A DNA stretch of 64,000 bases from Cymodocea nodosa. Taxonomy: Eukaryota > Streptophyta > Magnoliopsida > Alismatales > Cymodoceaceae. This document shows, one piece after another, positions 58,522 to 64,000 of this stretch. The notes below the pieces were generated by a model. It had not been told where the DNA came from. It saw nothing but the letters and a program-made list of their open reading frames with translations, and searched no databases. The translations under genes were made by a program, and so were the position numbers. How positions within the stretch are numbered: position 1 is the stretch's first letter; each line of letters begins with the position of its first letter. The stretch lies in assembly GCA_036874045.1 (NCBI GenBank), contig CM072337.1, positions 2,604,001 to 2,668,000 on the forward strand, in the 5' to 3' direction.

Positions 58522-59790
58522 CTGTAGGATCATCTATATCATAAGAGGGGGGGTGAATTGTGTCTTTAGTAATTAAAATACTAGCGGATAAAATAAAAGT
58601 ACAAAATACTCGTAAATGAAATTCTATTCTTTATGTAAAGACAGAATTTATAATATCTTTTCAGCTCAATTTCCTTCTTGAAGGTTTTGATACAGTAATG
58701 TTCGATATACAATTCAAATAGAAAAATAAAGCTCTTATTCAAAACTAATTTCGAATTGTATAAAACCTGATCTTTATGCACACAGCTTCTTTCCTTCTCT
58801 TTGCTCAGCTTCTGTATCTCTTCTTCTCTAGTTGTTGAATTTCCAGACTTCTTACATTTGCAGCTCCTTTTTTGAAATTGCTTGGAATTTCGAACTTCTT
58901 CTAATGTTGGAGAACTTTTCAAAATATGAATATTCAAACTTAACTTTTCAGTTAGGGATCTAGATTGAATATTCAGACTTGATTTTTGAGATTGGGATCC
59001 TTTGTTGTAATGTAGCTTGTACTCTCTATTAGTAGTCAAACTCTATTGTCTTTCACGTTCAGCATGTTCATCCACTTAATCCATAATCCATGTACTAATT
59101 TTTTCATTAATCCAAATTACTATCTTTTTGAGTTTCCACTTTCTCTACTATAATTTTGAATTTCCATGATCTCCACTCGCAGATTCATCGAGACTTTATC
59201 TTCTTGGAGTCTTGTAGAATATCTTCTAAGTCTTCGATTTAGTCGAACACTTATCCTTTAAGTCCTGTAAAAATTCGAACACTTATCTGTAACTCTTCAA
59301 GTTTTTGCACCTACAAAACACGTGACTAAACATAGCAAACTTATCTGTTCATTAGTCATTTTATAAAACTTGAAGGCTTATCTATCCATGCGTATAAATA
59401 CTCAAACACTTATCTATAACTCTTCAAGTTTTTGCACCTGCAAAACAAGTGATTAAACATAGCAAACTTATCTGTTCATTAGTCATTTTATAAAACTCGA
59501 AGACTTATCTATCCATGCGTATAAAAACTCGAATAGTTATCTAACTATTCGATTTTCATTACCGAACGCACATGAAAAACATGTGACAACTTAAAACATT
59601 AAAAACACACATGTAGATAACTTAACTATACGAGTTTTTAACATAAACTATTCGACAAAAATGAAACGTTAACTATCCGAAAGTTTAACTATTGAAAATC
59701 TAACTCTTCGTAAATCTTTAACTTATCCGACATAAAAATGAAACTTTTCGATAATCTGTTAACTATTATACTTAGAGAAATATACTTAGA
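58522..59790 (-). repeat. Minus-strand LTR F (copia type), boundary with copia 3 gag approximate
   Basis: Plus strand begins TGTAGGATCATC and then AGGGGGGGTGAATTGTG, the reverse of the copia 1/2 LTR end block. Inside is a 127-bp direct duplication (copies at 59281 and 59408) and several AACTATTCGA/TCGAATAGTTA motifs at 59520-59770. The 152-codon minus-strand ORF at 58581-59039 lies in the LTR and shows no known domain. The other end is not clearly TG/CA. Confidence 0.6.
59281..59534. repeat. 127-bp direct tandem duplication in LTR F
   Basis: Copies starting at 59281 and 59408 share ACTTATCTGTAACTCTTCAA-type sequence through TCCATGCGTATAAA with about eight differences. The first retains aCACGTGa, the second has aCAAGTGa. 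Confidence 0.85.
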
Positions 59791-61034
59791 GAATATTATT
59801 TAAACTGATTTGAGACTTTGGAAAGTAGTTGTTCGTGGAACATCTCTTCCAACCAATCATAAGGATGATTAGACTAAGGAGGATGAGAGAATCATCTACA
59901 TAGATGCTTGTGGTATGAATACTATTTATTATGCATTTACTACTGAATAATATAATAAAATTTCAACTTGTAAATCTACTCACAAGGCTTGGAATACTCT
60001 TCAAATAACTTTTGAAGGTACTAGCCAAGAGAAAGATATAAAAATCAGTATTTTGCTTAGAAAATTTGAATTATTTAAAACTCTTGATAATGAATCTATT
60101 AATAACATGTTTTCTAAATTTACTAAGATTATTAATAGCTTAAGAGGTTTGGGAAAAGAATTTTTTGTCCATGAACAAGTACAAAAAATTCTTAGAAACT
60201 TAACAATGGTATGGAAGCAAAAATCCACATCAATACAAGATTCCAAAGACCTCAACAATTACTCAATAGAATATCTGATGGGCAATTTGTTGGCCCATGA
60301 AGTTCAAATGAAAGGATGGAAAGATGAGGAAGGAGGTGCTACAAAGAAAATAGAAATGAAGAAAGAGCTAGCCTTCCCATCAACTCAGGAACTTCAAAGT
60401 TTAGATGAAGATGAAGTTGTGCTATTAGCAAAGAATTTTAGAAAATGGATGAAGAAAAGAAGCAAAACCATCACATCAAAAAGCAATGTTCTAATGTGCT
60501 TTAAATGCAAAAAGTAGGGACATTTGCAACCTCATTGTCCACTACAACTTGAAGAGGATAAACAAGAATTAAAGAAGAAGAACAAGATGAAGAAGGCATT
60601 GAAAGCTACTTGGGATGATAGTTGTTCATCTAGTAGCTCATCTAGTTCACATGAAGATGTATTAGTAAACGTGTGCTACACAGCACAAGAGGTATGTTCT
60701 ACTTCATCTTAATGTGATTCTAATATAGACAATGATAATTTAGATATAAATATTCTCTTGTCTATTGTTGATAATTTATATGTTAAATGCAAAAATTATA
60801 AAAAGGAAATTAAGCACTTAACTACATGTTTAGAAGATGCTTATGTTGAACTTGAAAAAGTGTATGTTGAAAATAGAAATTGCAAGAATGATGAATGAAA
60901 ATGAAAATCTAAAATCTGAAATTACTAATTTGAAAAATATTGTGAAAAAATTTACTAATGGACAAAATGGATTAAATTAAATCATTGATTCTCAAAGATA
61001 TAGTTCAAATAGATTTAGCCTAGGGTATGCTACT
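59791..61034 (+). pseudogene. copia 3 gag, Sirevirus-like
   Basis: From about 59800: GTSLPTNHKDD, DERIIYIDACGMN, then the open ORF 60053-60517 (MLRKFELFKTLDNESINNMF, KILRNLTMVWKQK, LMGNLLAHEVQ) and the zinc knuckle CFKCKK-GHLQPHC with TAG in the position of its Pro/Gln (60515). A Ser-run and acidic tract follow (60524-60712), then a coiled-coil extension with a frameshift near 60890 and FSLGYATI at 61010-61034, the counterpart of FGLGFDYP in copia 2. Pol is absent: sequence switches to gypsy LTR C at 61035. Confidence 0.85.
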
Positions 61035-61143
61035 ATAATAGTGCAATTACAACATAATGACTTAATTCTCATATGATAAGCTAAATATTATGTAATTAAC
61101 CATTATTTAACTGTTAATATTATGCACTTTTTAATTCTAAACA
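61035..61143 (-). repeat. LTR C start fragment, minus strand
   Basis: The reverse complement matches 61566-61680 and 4470-4583. The LTR terminus (CA on plus strand) is at 61143; only about 108 bp is kept before the copia 3 junction. Confidence 0.8.
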
Positions 61144-61565
61144 ATTAGTAAGAACACCTACATAGGATTATTCAACATAAAGCCGTACTGAAATATTTTC
61201 TGAATTGGACTTTAAGGAAATCCTTAGGGGTGTAGTTACTTTTCTTTAAAAGAGAATAAAGATATGGCTACTCTAGTAGAAAAACCATTAGGGGAAATTC
61301 TATATCCTGAACTAGTTGATAAACCTTCATGTATTCGATTACTAAACTTTGAGGGAGATAGGTTTGAATTGAAATCTAATTATATTAGTCAATTACCACA
61401 CTTTCATGGATTAGAAAGAGAAGATGCCCATTATTTCCTTAGAGAATTTAATAAAGTTTGTAAAATGATGAAAATGTTGAACATGAGTATTGATGCTATT
61501 AAACTTAGATATATTCTTTTTGCTTTAAAAGACATAGCTAAGAGATGGTTATATACAATATCGCA
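61144..61565 (+). pseudogene. gypsy gag N-terminal fragment
   Basis: An ORF at 61264-61565 encodes MATLVEKPLGEILYPELV, then FELKSNYISQLPHFHGLERE, DAHYFLREFNKVCKM and LFALKDIAKRWLY, the retrotransposon gag domain of Athila-like elements, which forms the particle shell. It is cut at 61565 by LTR C. The preceding 120 bp would be leader. On both sides the flanks are LTR C starts pointing outward. Confidence 0.8.
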
Positions 61566-63540
61566 TGTTTAGATTGAAAAAATGCATAATATTAAGGGTT
61601 AAATGATGGTTAATTGCATAATATTTAGCTTATCATATGAGAATTAAGCCATTATGTTATAATTGCACTGTTATATGCTTTAATGAAGGAATCTGCATAA
61701 TTTCAGGGAATTAATGTTAATTAAGTATACTTCTGAACTGTCGGTAAATTGCAGGCTGTGAAATTCTTAAGTATCCGAATTTTCTGTTATTTTGGAGAGT
61801 TATATTTAATGTACCGGACAACTATGTTTTAATCGAATATTTTATTATTTCCTAGAATACACGTGTTAAAACATTAATGCATGACTTAAGTGGATTTTTG
61901 GTGAGTTATCTACTAACTATCCAAAATGCATCTCGACATCGGATAGTTAAGATTGTAAGTATCCGAAATATCTGAACTCGTTAAGTGAGAATTATGCACG
62001 TGTTGAATTTAAATGCTTTATTATGTCACGTGAGATGCACATGTTTAACTTGTTAAGTTATCATAACTATACGCATTGAGTTACATGAATACGCATTAAG
62101 GTAACGTGTTATGTTAGCAGCTTATTTCTTTATTACACGTGTTTTATAGTTAAATCAACGAAGTAAGTCCGTTGAGTTATCTGTAACTTCATGGACCATA
62201 TATTTTCTAGTATGCCACTGTAGTAGTTGTAGAAACAAGACATTCAAAGGAAAACCACGATTACACGTATCACGTAGGAATTCACTCGTGGAAGGAAGAA
62301 GAAATCACCATCGTTGATATGAATGAAGGAAATCCAACCGATCATCTAAGCAGAAGTAGTTACTACTAAAAGAAATATAAAAGAAGAGGAGAAAGACGAA
62401 GAAGTGTGTGTGTGCAGAGGTGGAGAATCGTGCTAACTGCAGGAAGTGTCGGAAGTTCCCTAAAGCTCCACACCACCACCATAATCACCAATCATCGGAG
62501 GTCTGTGAGGATACTTTCTTGATGTCGGGTCGATTCTGAGCCAAACACGATGCCTGACAACCACTATGAGGAGTGATCGCGTCGTGAGAAGAGAAGCCAT
62601 TTTCACAAAACACCGACTCATATCTCAAGAAATCGTAAAACTTCTAACCTTGGTTTCAAGTTGATGTCAGTATGCTAAAGAGGAGATCATCTTACAATTT
62701 TGGATTCACGATTCTATAGGGAGAGGAGGCAGGATTGTAAGTGTTAAGTTTTCAGTGGTGTAATCGCGTCGCATGTAGTGATGGAAGTTTTTAATGTCGA
62801 TAGAGATTTTTACATTTCACCTTCATTCATCTTCAAGAACATATAAAAACAAAAATAACAAAAACAACAAATTATCTATGTTTACGTGTAGTATTAAAGT
62901 GTTGTATTGTTTGTTTTGTATTGTGATTAATGTTATCACTATCAGTATTGTGAATGTTTTATGTTTGTTTGATTCAGAAAATAGAAAATAGTTTTATAGT
63001 TTACTGAAATTGATTTGTTCCAGATACTTAAAGATTTTAATAGTTACTATTTGAAATATCTGAATGTTAGTGTTGCTTAATGATAAATCTAATGTTAACT
63101 AACATTAAAGAGCTTAATTGATGTTATTTACAATCTGTGGAATCACCCAATGGTTAGTCAAATTCTTTTGTAATTAACAATATTCAACTGGAAAAATTAA
63201 ACTTGTGGAGTTAACTTAAGTCCACGAGATCAGTCCGTTGAGTTAGCCATAACTCAATGAACTTAGTCTGTTATGTTAACTGTAACTCAACGGAGTGCTT
63301 AATTGAACACATAAAGTCCAATACAAAAAATCAAAACAGTACACAATTCTTACTCAATCTCTATGGGATCGACCTGTACTTGCACACAAATACAATATAC
63401 ACTATGCACTTGCAGTTAAAATACAAATTGGAATTAATATCTAATTTGTGTGAAAAGTTGTTTGTTTACTTCTAAAAGTAATCATTGATAAAGGCATAAA
63501 GACAAACCAATACAAGTTTTTTGATTTAACCTTTCACATC
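61566..63540 (+). repeat. LTR C, plus strand (gypsy), end approximate
   Basis: Begins TGTTTAGATTG; its first few hundred bases match the reverse complement of 3761-4583. It carries TATCCGAA and CGTTGAGTTA motifs, CACGTGAG near 62026, and near its end TCCGTTGAGTTA/TAACTCAATGA pairs (63236-63260) and a GGGATCGACCTGTACTTGCA block typical of Athila-like LTR 3' parts. The small ORF at 62794-62991 has no recognisable homology. The 3' boundary is placed only because gypsy coding begins at 63543. Confidence 0.65.
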
Positions 63541-63542
63541 AA

Positions 63543-64000
63543 GACAAGTTTTCTGAAAATTTAGGAGAAAGTGAAAGCATAAATGTAGAAGGAGATCAAG
63601 AAGAACTTAATATAGAAAATGATGATGTTCAGTTAGGAGCTTTAGCTTCTGATGGGCAACATTTAGATTTAAAACATTTGCCTCCTGAATTGACCTATAT
63701 ATTTCTAGAAGAAAAATGAACATGTCCAATCATTATTGCTTCAAATTTAAAAGAGGATCAAATTGCTAAATTAAAAGATTTAGTAAAAACTTATAAAGAA
63801 GCAATAGGATGGACTATGATTGATATAAAAGGGTTAAGTGCAACTTTATGCTATCACCACATATATTTAGAAGAGAACCAGTTAGAATTCCTGAGAGGAG
63901 ATTAAATTCAAACCTTAAAGAAGTAGTTAGGAAGGAAATAGTGAAATGGTTAGATAATGACATAATTTATTTGATTTCTAATAGCTCATGGGTTAACCCA
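63543..64000 (+). pseudogene. gypsy polyprotein: protease-RT linker and RT start, runs off the edge
   Basis: One frame reads an acidic linker, then LKHLPPELTYIFLEE, CPIIIASNLKEDQIAKLKD, YKEAIGWTMIDIKGLSATLC and HHIYLEENQ, the N-terminus of Athila/Tat RT. Stops become frequent after 63904. No primer site, gag or protease separates it from LTR C, so the element is internally deleted or the junction is a rearrangement. Confidence 0.85.

Noticed and set aside
58581-59039. 152-codon minus-strand ORF
   Set aside because: Inside LTR F, low complexity Lys/Ser-rich then hydrophobic, no recognisable domain.

Overview
This is plant nuclear DNA: an AT-rich, retrotransposon-dense stretch holding one small gene island. 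The evidence is two intron-containing plant-type genes, Ty1/copia elements primed by initiator tRNA-Met with Sirevirus traits, and Ty3/gypsy elements of the Athila/Tat lineage primed by tRNA-Asp. The first exon of the reductase gene is strikingly GC-rich while its later exons are not. That 5' GC gradient fits a monocot or another lineage with GC-biased 5' exons, but no species can be named from the sequence.

Left block (1-34.1 kb) is a nest of elements that can be ordered from termini and target-site duplications (TSDs). A decayed minus-strand gypsy element (gypsy D, 28.1-32.5 kb plus a decayed LTR) was hit by a minus-strand copia (copia E, LTR 27114-28129). Copia E was hit in its gag by a plus-strand Sirevirus-like copia (copia 1, right end at 26963). 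Copia 1 was then entered twice: by a minus-strand gypsy (gypsy C, 1-4583, running off the left edge) in its pol gene, and by an LTR now solo (LTR B, TSD GAAAA) in its 3' LTR. LTR B in turn received a complete 13.2-kb Sirevirus-like element (copia 2, 12138-25316, TSD GGTGA).

Gene island (34.2-45.4 kb): an apparently intact cinnamoyl-CoA-reductase-like SDR gene (four exons, 329 aa) whose first intron carries a decayed copia (copia H); a START-domain gene (five exons, about 241 aa); and a doubtful 56-aa minus-strand ORF.

Right block (46.2-64 kb): a minus-strand copia (copia G) split by a non-coding Tat-type large retrotransposon derivative (46688-56474). One LTR of that derivative holds a later solo LTR (TSD TAAAC), and its partner LTR preserves the empty site. 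Beyond it lie a third Sirevirus-like copia (copia 3), a minus-strand LTR (LTR F), and rearranged gypsy pieces that run off the right edge.

Two themes recur. First, a large accessory ORF downstream of pol, with one recognisable C-terminal domain, occurs in both copia 1/2 and the gypsy elements C/D. Second, most LTR families, and one non-coding interior, carry tandem arrays of short inverted repeats built on CG..GAGTTA or CGGATAGTTA-type arms, often beside CACGTG. Nearly every element ORF is broken, mostly by C-to-T or G-to-A changes at Gln, Trp and Arg codons, as expected of old methylated elements.
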